Shown: positions 30,362 through 40,080, counted from the first letter of the stretch. The stretch: DNA of 64,000 nt from Verticiella alkaliphila (GCF_018904615.1 NZ_JADCNH010000004.1:124001-188000), one strand, 5' to 3'. The notes: generated by a model from the sequence alone, not told the origin. Made by a program: numbers and translations.

Positions 30362-31699
30362 ATGCGTAGAATCGTTCGTTGGGGGCTTTTCGGCCGTACG
30401 TTCCTGTTGTTGACCGCGTTGATGGTCGCGAGCCTGGCTGCCTGGCTTCAGGCTTTCCGCAACATGGAAATCGAGCCTCGTGCCCACCAGATGGCGCAGC
30501 AGATCGTCACCGCGGTGAACATCACGCGCGCCGCACTGGTCTACTCCGCCCCCATCCGCCGCCGCTTCCTCCTTCTGGACCTCGCCACCAACGAAGGCAT
30601 CCAGATCTACCCGCGCGACCCCGCCGATCGATCCGAGCCGCTGCCTGACACCACGCTGATGCAGTGGGTGTCTGCGCAGATCATGCACCAGCTCGGCCCG
30701 CAGACGCAGATCAAGTGGGCGGTCAACGACATGCCTGGCCTGTGGGTAAGCTTCAGCATCGAGGGCGACAACTACTGGGCCGTGCTCGAACGCGCACGTA
30801 CGGAACGGCATGATGGCGTGCAGTGGTTGGGCTGGGGTCTGGCCGCCCTGCTGCTCTCGCTCCTGGGCGCCGCGATGATCGTGGGCTTCGTCAATCGTCC
30901 CCTTTCCCGCCTTGCCCGCGCGGCTCAGGCGTTGTCGCGCGGCGAGCCGCCCACGCCGCTGCCCGAAGAATCCGGCCCGGACGAGATCCGCAGCGTGAAC
31001 GCGAGCTTCAATCGCATGGTGAGCGAGCTCGATCGCGCCGAAGCCGATCGCGCTCTGATGCTGGCTGGCATCTCGCACGACCTGCGCACGCCGCTCGCAC
31101 GGATTCGGCTCGAGATCGAGATGAGCCCGATGTCGGACGAGGCTCGCAACGGCATCGATAGCGACCTCGCCCAGATCGATCACACCATCGGCCAGTTCCT
31201 GGAGTACGCCCGCCCCGCCTCCAACGCCAAGGGCGCCACGGACGTCTCCGAACTCGCCCTCACCGTGGCCGAGCGCGAGCAGACCGTGACGGTGGCGCGC
31301 GGCGGCCTGCTGAGCATGGCGATCGCGCCAGGATTGCAGGCCCGCATCAACTCCGCCGATCTGCAGCGCGCGCTCGTCAACCTGATCGAGAACGCACGCA
31401 AGTACGGCCAGTCGCCCGGCAAGCCGCTGGAGATCCTGGTGCGCGCCTTCGCGCGCGGCAACGAGATCTGCATCGACGTGTGCGATCGCGGACCCGGCAT
31501 TGCCGACGAGGAGCGCGAGCGCCTCATCCGCCCATTCGTACGCGGCGCGGGTGCGCGTACCGACGCCTCCGGCGCTGGCCTGGGCCTGGCCATCGTGCGC
31601 CGCTTGCTGCTCCCCTCGGGCGGCAGCCTGGAACTCATTCGCCGCACGAACGGTGGCCTGTGCGCCAGGATCACGCTGCCCGCCTACAACGGCAAGTAG
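30362..31699 (+). CDS. envZ: EnvZ-type osmosensor histidine kinase
   Basis: EnvZ is the inner-membrane partner of OmpR. The 445-residue protein has TM1 (about residues 12-33), a periplasmic segment of about 120 residues, TM2 (about 157-178) and a HAMP linker (NRPLSRLARAAQALSRG). The DHp domain has GISHDLRTPLARIRLE with phospho-His H239. The catalytic domain has NLIENARKYG, DRGPGI and GAGLGLAIV. It is transcribed with ompR. Confidence 0.93.
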   Translation: MRRIVRWGLFGRTFLLLTALMVASLAAWLQAFRNMEIEPRAHQMAQQIVTAVNITRAALVYSAPIRRRFLLLDLATNEGIQIYPRDPADRSEPLPDTTLMQWVSAQIMHQLGPQTQIKWAVNDMPGLWVSFSIEGDNYWAVLERARTERHDGVQWLGWGLAALLLSLLGAAMIVGFVNRPLSRLARAAQALSRGEPPTPLPEESGPDEIRSVNASFNRMVSELDRAEADRALMLAGISHDLRTPLARIRLEIEMSPMSDEARNGIDSDLAQIDHTIGQFLEYARPASNAKGATDVSELALTVAEREQTVTVARGGLLSMAIAPGLQARINSADLQRALVNLIENARKYGQSPGKPLEILVRAFARGNEICIDVCDRGPGIADEERERLIRPFVRGAGARTDASGAGLGLAIVRRLLLPSGGSLELIRRTNGGLCARITLPAYNGK

Positions 31700-31731
31700 A
31701 ATCGGTAGGGTGACCCCTGCATGGAGACTGC

Positions 31732-32280
31732 ATGAAAACCGTAGGCGACAAACTCGATCCCTTCCGCGTCACCGGCGTCAAGCCCGGCTTCAACCTGGCC
31801 GATGAGAACGGCATCTCAGCTTTCGAGACCATCACGGAAAGCTCCTTCCCCGGCAAGTGGAAGGTCATCTACTTCTACGTGAAGGATTTCAGCGATCTGT
31901 GCCCCAGCGAGATCCTGGGCTTCGCCAGACTGGCCCCCGAATTCGAGGCGCGCGACGCCGTGCTCATGGGCGGCTCCACGGACAGCGAATACGCCAAGCT
32001 TGGCTGGCGCCGTGAGCACGCCGAACTCTCTCGGCTCAACCACTACCAGTTCGCCGACATGACCGGCGATCTCATCGAACAACTCGGCATCCGCGACCGC
32101 AGCACCGGCACGCCCATGCGCGCCACCTTCCTCGTCGATCACGACAACGTGATCCAGCACGTGAGCGTGACGAACGCCATGATTGGCCGCAGCCCCGATG
32201 AAACGCTGCGTCTGCTCGATGCGCTGCAGACGGGCGAGCCCTGCCCCGCTGGGCGCCCTGTCGGCGGCGTGACGCTGTAG
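31732..32280 (+). CDS. AhpC/TSA-family peroxiredoxin
   Basis: This is a thiol peroxidase of the AhpC/Prx family that reduces hydroperoxides. In its 182 residues the peroxidatic Cys is C57 in KDFSDLCPSE (the usual form is DFTFVCPTE). A possible resolving Cys lies near the end (GEPCPAGRPVGG). The region after C57 (MGGSTDSEYAKLGWRREH) resembles the actinobacterial-type AhpC that pairs with AhpD, but no ahpD is seen here. It lies 32 nt after envZ and may share its transcript. Confidence 0.85.
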   Translation: MKTVGDKLDPFRVTGVKPGFNLADENGISAFETITESSFPGKWKVIYFYVKDFSDLCPSEILGFARLAPEFEARDAVLMGGSTDSEYAKLGWRREHAELSRLNHYQFADMTGDLIEQLGIRDRSTGTPMRATFLVDHDNVIQHVSVTNAMIGRSPDETLRLLDALQTGEPCPAGRPVGGVTL

Positions 32281-32306
32281 CGAGCGGCGACACCGCTATC
32301 GCCCAT

Positions 32307-32328
32307 GACGGCAGCACTTGCTGCCGTC
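32307..32328. terminator. Hairpin between convergent peroxiredoxin and membrane-protein genes
   Basis: The 9-bp arms GACGGCAGC and GCTGCCGTC with loop ACTT lie 26 nt after the peroxiredoxin stop and before the end of the opposing gene. There is no T-tract. Confidence 0.5.
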
Positions 32329-32329
32329 G

Positions 32330-33217
32330 TCAACGCCCCTTCGCCGGATAACCCAGCGATTCCCAGGATGGCAGATCGCACGACAAGGGCTGCGCAGGAG
32401 CCACGATGTCCCGGCTGCCGGTGACGATCTCTGCATGATCGGCGAGCGCTGGGGGCAGGCCTGGCCATCCTGCGGCGGCGAGCAAGCGCTGCGTGCTTGC
32501 CTGTCGTCCAAGTACGACGGCCGTATAAAGAGCGCCGAGGATGGCGCCATGATCTGCGCTACGCAGCAGCGCATCGATCATCTGGGCATTGTCATGGATC
32601 AAGGCCAGTTCGAGCGCATCCGCATACTTCACGACGACACCTGCGCTGCAGGATACGGGCGTCTCGAGGCTGGCGCGATAGCCGTACGATCTCAGGCCGC
32701 CGCCGCGTTCGAGTGCCATCGCAACCCAATCCTGCCGATCGTAGCGGGCGCCCAGCAGCAACTGATTGTCGGCGCTCAGCCACTTCTCGCAGGTGCCGGT
32801 ACAGCGCATCAGCGCCGAGACGGCTGCGGCGCTGCCATCGGCCAGCTGCGTGTCGACGGTATGTGCACGTGATCTACCGATGTCGTCTCGCCACACCGTC
32901 GCACCGTGTGCGATCCCGAGGGCAAGCGCGATGACTGCAGGAACCACCTGGACACGGACAACAAGGCGCCGAAGCCAACCCAGTTCGGCCGGCCAACGCA
33001 GCAATGCCAGAATAATGACATTCGCAAGGCAGCTGATGCCATTGCCGGCGGCCAACACAACCAGGCCTTCGCGCCACCCGACGCCCACGAATGGGAAGCC
33101 CATCCCGCCCTGCGCGCCGACGATGATCAATGAGCCGCCCAGAATCACGCCAAAGGCTGCGGCAACAACGGACACCAAGCCCAGAGACACGAGAGCGACA
33201 AGCAACAGAACATGCAT
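32330..33217 (-). CDS. Membrane protein of unknown function with ankyrin-like C-terminal region
   Basis: I do not recognise this 295-residue protein. The N-terminus has three hydrophobic segments (about residues 3-35, 50-72 and 88-105). The soluble C-terminal half contains alternating helical segments such as ADALELALIHDNAQMIDALLR and GALYTAVVLGRQASTQRLLAAAG. Their spacing resembles weak ankyrin-type repeats, but this is my inference. A CTGTCEKW segment adds two close cysteines. The ribosome site is weak. It lies alone between the peroxiredoxin and the entericidin. Confidence 0.55.
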   Translation of the reverse strand: MHVLLLVALVSLGLVSVVAAAFGVILGGSLIIVGAQGGMGFPFVGVGWREGLVVLAAGNGISCLANVIILALLRWPAELGWLRRLVVRVQVVPAVIALALGIAHGATVWRDDIGRSRAHTVDTQLADGSAAAVSALMRCTGTCEKWLSADNQLLLGARYDRQDWVAMALERGGGLRSYGYRASLETPVSCSAGVVVKYADALELALIHDNAQMIDALLRSADHGAILGALYTAVVLGRQASTQRLLAAAGWPGLPPALADHAEIVTGSRDIVAPAQPLSCDLPSWESLGYPAKGR

Positions 33218-33314
33218 CGCCGCAATATATCAGAGCGCGCCAAGGGCATCGCCAATGTCCGAACAATGCCCGCCGTCGTCGCGGGAGGAAAAGAACGCGC
33301 CGCCGGCGCGCAAC

Positions 33315-33348
33315 AAAAAAGGGCGCTCCGTTGGGAGCACCCTTTTTT
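33315..33348. terminator. Bidirectional intrinsic terminator after the entericidin gene
   Basis: AAAAAAGGGCGCTCC and GGGAGCACCCTTTTTT pair around a GTT loop with a single bulge, with A/T runs on both sides. It lies 17 nt past the entericidin stop and works best in the minus direction. Confidence 0.9.
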
Positions 33349-33364
33349 GTTTTGGGACGTCTGC

Positions 33365-33502
33365 TTAACGCGCGCGTTCAGCAGCACCCTGCATCTTTTC
33401 ACCACCGCGCTCGATGTCGCGACCAGCGCCCTCGACGGTGTTGCAGCCTGCGGCCAAGGTGCTGGCGCCCAACAGCAGCGCGAGAACAAACTTTTGAATC
33501 AT
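33365..33502 (-). CDS. Entericidin A/B family lipoprotein
   Basis: This 45-residue ORF is too short for standard tracks. It reads MIQKFVLALLLGASTLAAGC and then NTVEGAGRDIERGGEKMQGA. LAAGC is a lipobox with the lipidated Cys at residue 20, and the mature NTVEGAGRDIE matches entericidins, small lipoproteins linked to stationary-phase programmed lysis. An AGGAGA ribosome site precedes ATG 33502. It is a single gene; I see no second entericidin nearby that could act as antidote or toxin. Confidence 0.9.
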   Translation of the reverse strand: MIQKFVLALLLGASTLAAGCNTVEGAGRDIERGGEKMQGAAERAR

Positions 33503-33607
33503 GACGATCTCCTGAGTACGGTAGCTTTGCGGGCCTTCCCGCGGCGAGCGGAACGTTGAAAACGGTCCAGCTCGCGCCCCCTCAGCGAGAATCGTGCCTG
33601 ACTCCGA

Positions 33608-34147
33608 TCAGGCGCGGGATTGGTCCGCGTAGCGCTGGGCGCTTTGCGAAATTTCAGCGCGAGCGGCTTCCGGGCCGGCCCATCCCTTCACCTTTACCCA
33701 CTTGCCCTTTTCCAGATCCTTGTAGTGTTCGAAGAAGTGCTGGATACGGGCCAGCTCGATGGCCGGGAGGTCTTCGGGCTTCTCGAGGTGCGCGTAGTTC
33801 GGCAGCAGCTTGGTGACCGGAACGGCGAGCACCTTGGCGTCGCCGCCGGCTTCGTCTTCCATTTCCAGCACGCCGATGGCGCGGCACTTGACGACCGCGC
33901 CGCACACGACGGGGAACGGGGCCATCACGAGCACGTCGACGGGGTCGCCGTCATCCGACAGCGTGGCCGGCACGTAGCCGTAATTGCACGGGTAGTGCAT
34001 GGCGGTGGTCATGAAGCGATCCACGAACAGCGCGCCGGTTTCCTTGTCGACTTCGTACTTGACCGGGTCGGCGGTCATCGGGATTTCGATGATCACGTTG
34101 AATTCGTCGGGCAGCTTGCTCCCGGCGGGGACTTGGGTCAGGCTCAT
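33608..34147 (-). CDS. ppa: Inorganic pyrophosphatase
   Basis: Ppa hydrolyses pyrophosphate to phosphate, pulling biosynthetic reactions forward. The start ATG 34147 follows AAGGAAAC and gives 179 residues. The family I motif [11 protein letters not shown] holds the metal-binding aspartates, and [12 protein letters not shown] and the [11 protein letters not shown] stretch are intact. The longer frame upstream is not coding. It lies just downstream of hemY. Confidence 0.97.
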   Translation of the reverse strand: MSLTQVPAGSKLPDEFNVIIEIPMTADPVKYEVDKETGALFVDRFMTTAMHYPCNYGYVPATLSDDGDPVDVLVMAPFPVVCGAVVKCRAIGVLEMEDEAGGDAKVLAVPVTKLLPNYAHLEKPEDLPAIELARIQHFFEHYKDLEKGKWVKVKGWAGPEAARAEISQSAQRYADQSRA

Positions 34148-34190
34148 CTGAGTTTCCTTCTGCGGAAAACGGGTAAAAAAGAAAGTGGCT

Positions 34191-35630
34191 TCAACGCGAC
34201 GTCGGCGCACCCGGCACGGGCCGCACATCAGGCTCGTCACCCGTGGACAGCGTATCCGGATCGCGCGGGGGCAGATCGGCCGCACCCCAGGCATCCTCGT
34301 CCTCGGCGGTCGCGGTCGAGGGCGGCGCCTCGATCACGACGGGGACCGTGAGCGCCTCGTCCTCGAAATCCGTGGTGTCCAGGGCCAGGCGCTCCGGGTC
34401 GCCAAGAATATCGGCGGCGGGCAGTGCGCCGTCGCGATCCAGCACGGTCAGGCCAACCACGGCCGCCGTCGCCAGCTGCCAATGGCGGCTCGCCAACGCG
34501 GGTTTGTCCAGGCGATCATACAGGCTGCCCAGCAACGCGTGCGTGCGCGGATCGTCGCGCTCCTGCAGGCTGCGCTGCAGATAGCCCGTGGCCGGCCCCC
34601 ACAACTGGCGCTGCATGCAGAGGCTTCCCAGCACACGCAGCAACTCAGGGTGACGCGGATGCGTCTGCAGCCACGTCTCGGCCCGCTGCAAGCGCTGGCC
34701 AGCTTCCTCGGGGCCGCACACGGCATAGGCCGTCAGCAGGCGGGCATCGAGATTCGGTTCGAGCGCGGTCTGCAGGATCTTGCGCACAAAGACGGGATCG
34801 TCGGCAAACACGTCGGCGGCCGCCAGCGCCACCTCCGGCTGGGTGCGTTCCGAGGCCTTCAAGGACTTCCACACGGCACGGCGAGCCGGCTCGTCGCCGG
34901 CGCTGCGCAGCCACTGCGCCGCCGCTTGGGCGATCGTGGGATTCACATCCATGTCCGCCGCACGATGACGGGAGAGCGTACGCGCGAGCTTGAGCGCCTC
35001 CTCCCAGTTCGGCAACGCGAGATAGATGCGCAGGAGCAGGCGCTGCACGTGCACGTGACGGGCGCCACCCTGACGTACGGGCTCCAGCGTGGCCAGCGCA
35101 TCGGCGGCGCGGCCTTGCGCGAGCCGGATGTCCGCGCCGGTGCAGGCCACGGCAAGGGCGAGCGGCGGCTTGTTGCGTGCGGCCGATGCGGCCGACTGCA
35201 GCGCGGCTTCGGCACGGTCCGTCTGCTGCATGGCGTGCGCAGCACGCGCGCTGGACAGATACGCCAGCACGCGCCGATCGACGTGGTGGGTGGCGAGCGC
35301 GACCTGACCGAAGCCTTGCTCGGCACGCACGTAATGGCCCTGCAGGAGGTTGATCCAGCCTTGCTCGAGGCGCTCATGCTCGCGCACGAGCTCGCGCTGC
35401 TGTTGCCACAGACGCACGCGCTGGCTCACACCCAGCGTCCAGCCAGCCAGGCGCAGCAACAGATGCAAAAGGATGAATAGACCCACGAGGACCGCGATCG
35501 CGAACGCTAGGCTCACTTCGATCCGGTAAGGCGGGGCGATGATGACGACATTGCCGGCATGGTCGCGCGCGACGACCGCCAGGCCGACTGCGACGATCAG
35601 GAGCAACAGGGTCCAGACCCAGGTTTTCAT
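34191..35630 (-). CDS. hemY: HemY-type TPR membrane protein of the heme cluster
   Basis: HemY is an inner-membrane protein with TPR-like repeats encoded with hemC and hemD; its exact role in heme synthesis is unsettled. The 479-residue protein has two N-terminal transmembrane helices (about residues 5-22 and 42-64). The HemY_N domain follows ([17 protein letters not shown] and so on), then TPR repeats to about residue 400. An acidic, Pro-rich tail of about 70 residues ends the protein. It lies 2 nt after hemX. Confidence 0.88.
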   Translation of the reverse strand: MKTWVWTLLLLIVAVGLAVVARDHAGNVVIIAPPYRIEVSLAFAIAVLVGLFILLHLLLRLAGWTLGVSQRVRLWQQQRELVREHERLEQGWINLLQGHYVRAEQGFGQVALATHHVDRRVLAYLSSARAAHAMQQTDRAEAALQSAASAARNKPPLALAVACTGADIRLAQGRAADALATLEPVRQGGARHVHVQRLLLRIYLALPNWEEALKLARTLSRHRAADMDVNPTIAQAAAQWLRSAGDEPARRAVWKSLKASERTQPEVALAAADVFADDPVFVRKILQTALEPNLDARLLTAYAVCGPEEAGQRLQRAETWLQTHPRHPELLRVLGSLCMQRQLWGPATGYLQRSLQERDDPRTHALLGSLYDRLDKPALASRHWQLATAAVVGLTVLDRDGALPAADILGDPERLALDTTDFEDEALTVPVVIEAPPSTATAEDEDAWGAADLPPRDPDTLSTGDEPDVRPVPGAPTSR

Positions 35631-35632
35631 GC

Positions 35633-36853
35633 TCAGCCTCCCGTCTGGGCGTCCAATGCCTCGGCACTGGCGCGACTGAGCAACGCGCGCACGGCGGTCA
35701 GACTCTCGTTCAGATCAGGCAGCGCGGGCGCCGGATCGATCTCGCCCAGCTCCTCCACCTGGCGCAGCCATTGGCGCGTGGCGGCCGCTTCCGGATCCGC
35801 GTAACGGCGCACAGCATCGGCGGCACTGGCCAGATCCGCGCGCCAGATGTCGGCGTGACGCGACAGCAATGCGATGCGGGCTTCGGTCAGGCGCAAGCGC
35901 ACGTTGGTGCGCAGCCACGTGCCCTGCTCGGGTGCCAGGAGCAAGGCGTCCGGCGAATCGATGCGACGCACGTTGACGAGCTCGCGCAGCTCGGCAAGCG
36001 TGGCCTCACGGGCGCGGCCAGACCATTCACTCACCGGCGCCCAGGCCCGCTTCCACCACGGCGCGTCGGGCGCGACGGCCTCCGGCGTTTCCGCCACGGG
36101 CGCCTCGACCGGTGCGGCAGTGCCTTCCACCGGCGTCACGCCCGTGCCCACGGCGGCGAGCGGGAGCGAATCGACCTGCGTCATGAGGCGCTCGATGCGC
36201 GCCGCGATGTCGGAGACGGCGGGTGCCGGCACGGCTTGGAGACGATTCACATCACGGCCGATCGCCTGCTGGGCGCTGATGAATCCCGGACGTCCGGCGC
36301 GAGCCAGACGCGCCTCGGCCAATTGAAGGGCGGCAATGGCACTCGGCACACGGCCCGTCCACTGCAATTGCTCGGCCGCCATCATCAAGCTCTGTTCGAC
36401 ATCGACGAGCAATGCCTCGTCGTTGCCGCTCACGAGTTCGCGATAGGACTGCGCCAGGGCCTTTTGTTGGTCTTCGGCGCGCTGCACGCGCTGATCCAGC
36501 GCACCCAGGCGACCATCCTGCCCGGTGGCGACGGACGCCGCCTGGCGCGACTGCGTGCGGGCCTCTTCCACGGCCGCGCTCATGTCGTTCAAACGCCGCG
36601 TGGCTTCACGGCCAAAATTGTCGAGCTGCTGTTGCTGATGCCGCAGTGCAGCGGCCAGCGCCACGATCACGATGACGGCAACCACCAAGCCGGCACCCAG
36701 CCACCGCGACACCGAACGGCGGCGCTCCTCCTGGGTGGAATCCGGCGCTGTCGGGGCCGCGGGATGCGAGACCGGCTGCGGGCTCGCCAAGGGCGCGCCG
36801 GGCGCGCTGTCGCCGGTACGCGCGGCGTGATCGTTGTCGTCTGGGATGCTCAT
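35633..36853 (-). CDS. hemX: HemX-type uroporphyrinogen-III C-methyltransferase-like membrane protein
   Basis: HemX is the middle membrane protein of hemCDXY. It has no SAM-binding motif despite the family name. ATG 36853 gives 406 residues: a disordered cytoplasmic N-terminus, one transmembrane helix (about 52-72, AGLVVAVIVIVALAAAL) and a coiled coil (about 75-130). A helical periplasmic domain with LAPEQGTWLRTNVRLRLTEAR follows. It lies between hemD and hemY and probably forms a complex in the membrane with HemY. Confidence 0.87.
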   Translation of the reverse strand: MSIPDDNDHAARTGDSAPGAPLASPQPVSHPAAPTAPDSTQEERRRSVSRWLGAGLVVAVIVIVALAAALRHQQQQLDNFGREATRRLNDMSAAVEEARTQSRQAASVATGQDGRLGALDQRVQRAEDQQKALAQSYRELVSGNDEALLVDVEQSLMMAAEQLQWTGRVPSAIAALQLAEARLARAGRPGFISAQQAIGRDVNRLQAVPAPAVSDIAARIERLMTQVDSLPLAAVGTGVTPVEGTAAPVEAPVAETPEAVAPDAPWWKRAWAPVSEWSGRAREATLAELRELVNVRRIDSPDALLLAPEQGTWLRTNVRLRLTEARIALLSRHADIWRADLASAADAVRRYADPEAAATRQWLRQVEELGEIDPAPALPDLNESLTAVRALLSRASAEALDAQTGG

Positions 36854-36916
36854 GCGTGGAATTCTAGTTGACGATGGTTGCAAACACGGCAGCGTCGGTT
36901 GGCATGCTCGTTTGTA

Positions 36917-37741
36917 TCACGATGCATGCGGGGTCTGCCGCCGTCCCCGGACCCGCCGCGACGCGTGTCGCGCGCCGCAACTGTCGGCGATCTCGACGAG
37001 CGCCTGGGCGATGCGCGCGTGCGGGACCACGATGCGGCTGCCGGCCCACCCCGCAATCGCAGCCGTCGTGCCCACCTGCTGCAGGATGGACGTGAGCGCC
37101 TCGCGACTGGAGACATGCCACACCGGCCGAAGGCCGCTCGCGCGCCAGGCGCGCAGCTGTCGCATGCGCTGGGCAGGCCAGATCGCCGCGGTGCGCCGAT
37201 AGGCTGCATGCAGCGTCACCTGCGCACCGGATTCGACCAGGCGATCCGCGAGCCAGCTACGGCCGTGGCCCTGGGGCCCCTCGCCGCCGCGCACGATCAG
37301 TACCTTGCGCGGCATCTGCGGCAGGGATTGAAGCCGTGCCCACAGGGCTTCCGAATCGAAGGACGGCGCATCGAGCGGGGGCGCGATGACGTCGATGCGG
37401 CCGTTGCTCGCCGCGCGCACCGCCGCCGCGCTGGTCGGCCCCACCACGGCGATCGGCACGTCACGGGGCCAGGCGGCCTCTGCCGTGCCACGGGCGGCGG
37501 CCAACTGCTCGAAGTAGAAGCGCACCGCATTGCCGCTCACGCACATGACGAGATCGAAGGCGCTCGGCTGCGGCACGTCGATCGCGGGCAAGCCGGTCAG
37601 GAGAAGCGCGGGCCAGTCGTAGACCTGCCAGCCCTGGGCGAGCAAGCATTCGGCGAGCTCTGCGGACTGCCCGGCAGGCCGGGTCAGGATGGCGACGTGA
37701 CTGCCCGGCGCCTGGGACGCGCCGGCGTCGTCGGCGCTCAC
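36917..37741 (-). CDS. hemD: Uroporphyrinogen-III synthase HemD
   Basis: HemD closes hydroxymethylbilane into uroporphyrinogen III with inversion of ring D. The 274-residue protein has the two-lobe fold; typical spots are [34 protein letters not shown] and VLIVRGGEG. The extreme C-terminus ([13 protein letters not shown]) is a basic tail. Its ATG overlaps the hemC stop by 4 nt, so the two enzymes are made together. Confidence 0.93.
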   Translation of the reverse strand: MSADDAGASQAPGSHVAILTRPAGQSAELAECLLAQGWQVYDWPALLLTGLPAIDVPQPSAFDLVMCVSGNAVRFYFEQLAAARGTAEAAWPRDVPIAVVGPTSAAAVRAASNGRIDVIAPPLDAPSFDSEALWARLQSLPQMPRKVLIVRGGEGPQGHGRSWLADRLVESGAQVTLHAAYRRTAAIWPAQRMRQLRAWRASGLRPVWHVSSREALTSILQQVGTTAAIAGWAGSRIVVPHARIAQALVEIADSCGARHASRRVRGRRQTPHAS

Positions 37742-38718
37742 CGCGACTGCACCGAGTCGTCAGCGACGACCTGCGCCACGGTGGCGAGCAGCCGGTCGGC
37801 GCCTTCGTCCAGCAGACTCTGCGCGGCAAGACGGCCGAGCCGGTCGGCGTCGGCGGCGGGGCCGCGTTGCTCGGAACGCATCACAGTCTTGCCATCGGGA
37901 CGCGCCACCAGCGCACGCAGATAGAGCGATGCGCCATCGGCGTCGTGCTCGGCATAGGCGGCCAGCGGCACCTGGCACGACCCACCCAACGCGCGCGACA
38001 CGGCCCGCTCCGCCGTGGCGCAGGCCAGGCTTGCCGCATCGGACAAGGGCGCCAGCCACGCGTGCAGATCGGCGCGGTCAGCGCGCACCTCGATACCGAG
38101 CGCGCCCTGCCCTGCGGCCGGCAAACTGTCTTCCACGGCCAGCAGGGCGCGGATGCGATCGCCCAGGCCGAGGCGAGTAAGGCCGGCTGCCGCCAGCACG
38201 ATGGCGTCGTACTCGCCACGGTCGAGCTTGCCAAGACGCGTGTCCAGATTGCCGCGCAGCGGCAACACCTGCAATTGCGGATAGCGCGCCCGGATCTGGG
38301 ATTCGCGACGCAGGCTGGAGGTGCCCACGCGCGCGCCCGGGGGCATGTCCGCGAGCGTGGCGTACTGCGGCGAGACGAACGCGTCCCGCGGATCTTCCCG
38401 GGTCATGACCGCCGCGAGGGAGAATTCGGCTTCCAGATCAACCGGCACGTCCTTGAGCGAATGCACGGCGAGATCCGCGCGCCCGTCGAGCAACGCCGTC
38501 TCCAGCTCCTTGATGAAGAGCCCCTTGCCACCCACCTTGGACAGCGTGCGATCCAGGATGCGGTCACCCCGTGTCGTCATGCCGAGCAGCTCGACAGTGC
38601 AATCCGGGTACAGGGCTTCGAGCCGTGCCTTCACGTGCTCGGCCTGCCAGAGGGCGAGCCGGCTTTCCCGGGTGGCGATGACAAGACGGCGAGGCGAGGA
38701 GGCAGTGGTGTCGGACAT
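37738..38718 (-). CDS. hemC: Porphobilinogen deaminase (hydroxymethylbilane synthase)
   Basis: HemC polymerises four porphobilinogens to hydroxymethylbilane. ATG 38718 gives 326 residues with [36 protein letters not shown] and the GTSSLRR stretch. The dipyrromethane cofactor Cys lies in LGGSCQVP (about residue 244). The longer upstream frame is not conserved. It is the first gene of hemC-hemD-hemX-hemY and is divergent from greA. Confidence 0.97.
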   Translation of the reverse strand: MSDTTASSPRRLVIATRESRLALWQAEHVKARLEALYPDCTVELLGMTTRGDRILDRTLSKVGGKGLFIKELETALLDGRADLAVHSLKDVPVDLEAEFSLAAVMTREDPRDAFVSPQYATLADMPPGARVGTSSLRRESQIRARYPQLQVLPLRGNLDTRLGKLDRGEYDAIVLAAAGLTRLGLGDRIRALLAVEDSLPAAGQGALGIEVRADRADLHAWLAPLSDAASLACATAERAVSRALGGSCQVPLAAYAEHDADGASLYLRALVARPDGKTVMRSEQRGPAADADRLGRLAAQSLLDEGADRLLATVAQVVADDSVQSR

Positions 38719-38796
38719 GCGAGGCGCATCAAGTGAAGACAGCCCGAAGTGTGCCACACGCAAGCCGCCAGGCCCCTCGGCAGGCCGCCTCGCGTC

Positions 38797-38825
38797 TTGC
38801 AACTTGGGGCGACTTCCCCCACAAT
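38797..38825 (+). promoter_or_regulatory. Candidate greA promoter
   Basis: TTGCAA (38797-38802) and CACAAT (38820-38825) are 17 nt apart, each with 4 of 6 consensus bases. Transcription would start near 38832, only about 10 nt before a strong terminator hairpin. Confidence 0.5.
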
Positions 38826-38841
38826 GCGCGGACACCCGCGG

Positions 38842-38871
38842 CCCCGACTCATTGAGTCGGGGCTTGTTTTT
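38842..38871 (+). terminator. Intrinsic terminator inside the greA leader
   Basis: The 9-bp arms CCCCGACTC and GAGTCGGGG flank an ATT loop and are followed by CTTGTTTTT. It stands upstream of greA, pointing at it, with no plus-strand gene before it in this window. It would therefore end short leader transcripts or insulate greA. A terminated leader RNA occurs upstream of E. coli greA (GraL), and this could be analogous. Confidence 0.75.
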
Positions 38872-38912
38872 GCTTTTGTCGTTTTGACGTTGAATTCTCA
38901 GGAAGACACCCT

Positions 38913-39388
38913 ATGGCTGCCATCCCGTTGACGGTGCGCGGCGCGCGCGCTTGAAGGAAGAACTGCATCGCTTGAAGACGATCGAACGCCCGGCGGTCAT
39001 CAATGCGATTGCCGAAGCCCGGGCTCAAGGCGACCTTTCCGAGAATGCCGAGTACGACGCTGCCAAAGAGCGTCAGGGTTTCATTGAGGGCCGGATCAGC
39101 GATCTGGAGGCCAAGCTGTCGAACGCCACGATCATCGATCCCACGCAACTCGAGGCCGATGGCCGCGTGGTATTCGGTACCACGGTGGATCTGGAGGATC
39201 TGGAGACGGGCGACACGGTCACCTATCAGGTGGTGGGCGATACCGAAGCCGATATCCGTATGAATCAGATTTCGGTGTCGAGCCCGATCGCACGTGCGCT
39301 CATCGGCAAGTCCGCTGGCGACGTGGCCGAGGTGCAAGCGCCCTCGGGCATCCGCGAATACGCGGTTCTGGAAGTGCGCTACGTGTAA
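38913..39388 (+). CDS. greA: Transcription elongation factor GreA, apparent frameshift at codon ~12
   Basis: GreA rescues backtracked RNA polymerase by stimulating transcript cleavage. The true start is ATG 38913 after AGGAAGA and encodes [14 protein letters not shown]-repeat (GCGCGCGCG, about 38938-38949) then appears one base short, and the frame hits a stop. Homology resumes in another frame as [15 protein letters not shown] and runs through [17 protein letters not shown], the acidic coiled-coil tip, and [10 protein letters not shown] to 39388. One added base gives about 158 residues, the normal length. Otherwise only an ATG at 38951 (145 aa) remains. A sequence error is likely. Confidence 0.9.
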
Positions 39389-39423
39389 TGCCGTGTGTCG
39401 GCGACTGGCGCCGGCACGTCACG

Positions 39424-39455
39424 CACGCCCCGCGAGCCGCTGGCTCCGGGGCGTG
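39424..39455. terminator. Hairpin between convergent greA and yhbY
   Basis: CACGCCCC and GGGGCGTG pair, with an inner GAGCC/GGCTC stem, in the 74-bp gap between the converging genes. There is no T-tract. Confidence 0.5.
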
Positions 39456-39462
39456 TGATGCG

Positions 39463-40080
39463 TCAGGGCTTGCTGCGCTTGCGGGCAGCCGCCAGCGGAC
39501 GCCCGGCACCACCGGCAGGACGCCCACGGGCGCCGGCGCGCAGCGACAAGGCGCTGCCGGCACGAGCCGGGCGCGCAGGCGAGGCCTTGCGGGCAGCAGC
39601 AGCCCCAAGGTAGCGTTCGCGAGGCGACAGCGACGTATCGTCGCGCACGGGCTTTTCCGTCTTGCGGCGTGCAGGCGCCGGCTTGCCTTCGGCGGCGAGC
39701 TTCTTGGGCACGTGCGGCTCGTCCGACTTGCGCGGCTGCACGCCGAGCGAGGCAGCCGGTGCAGGCATCCGGCCATCGAGGAGCTTGCGAGCCTGGGGAT
39801 CGCTTTCCGTCGGGCGAAAGAGAATGAGGATCTTGCCCAGATGGTGGACGGCAGCGCAGCCGAGGCGCTCGCAGATGTCGTCGAGCATGGCCTGACGCTC
39901 GCTGCGCTCGTCGCCGCCAGCACGGACCTTGATCAGGCCATGGGCGGTGAGCGCGCGGTCGATTTCCTTCACGACGGCGTCGGACAAGCCCTTGTCGCCG
40001 ATCTGGACGACGGGCCGCAGGGGGTGGGCAGCAGCGCGCAGTGCGCTGCGCATCTTGGACTCTAGTTCAATGGTGGGCAT
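39463..40080 (-). CDS. yhbY: YhbY family RNA-binding protein with long basic tail
   Basis: YhbY has a CRM domain and binds pre-50S ribosomal particles. Residues 1-95 form the CRM domain, including LRAAAHPLRPVVQIGDKGLS, the GLIKVRAGG loop and HHLGKILILFRP. The protein is 205 residues, about double the E. coli length, because of an Ala/Arg/Lys/Pro-rich basic extension of about 110 residues. Such tails are known in betaproteobacteria; this one ends ARKRSKP. It is divergent from rlmE. Confidence 0.9.
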   Translation of the reverse strand: MPTIELESKMRSALRAAAHPLRPVVQIGDKGLSDAVVKEIDRALTAHGLIKVRAGGDERSERQAMLDDICERLGCAAVHHLGKILILFRPTESDPQARKLLDGRMPAPAASLGVQPRKSDEPHVPKKLAAEGKPAPARRKTEKPVRDDTSLSPRERYLGAAAARKASPARPARAGSALSLRAGARGRPAGGAGRPLAAARKRSKP

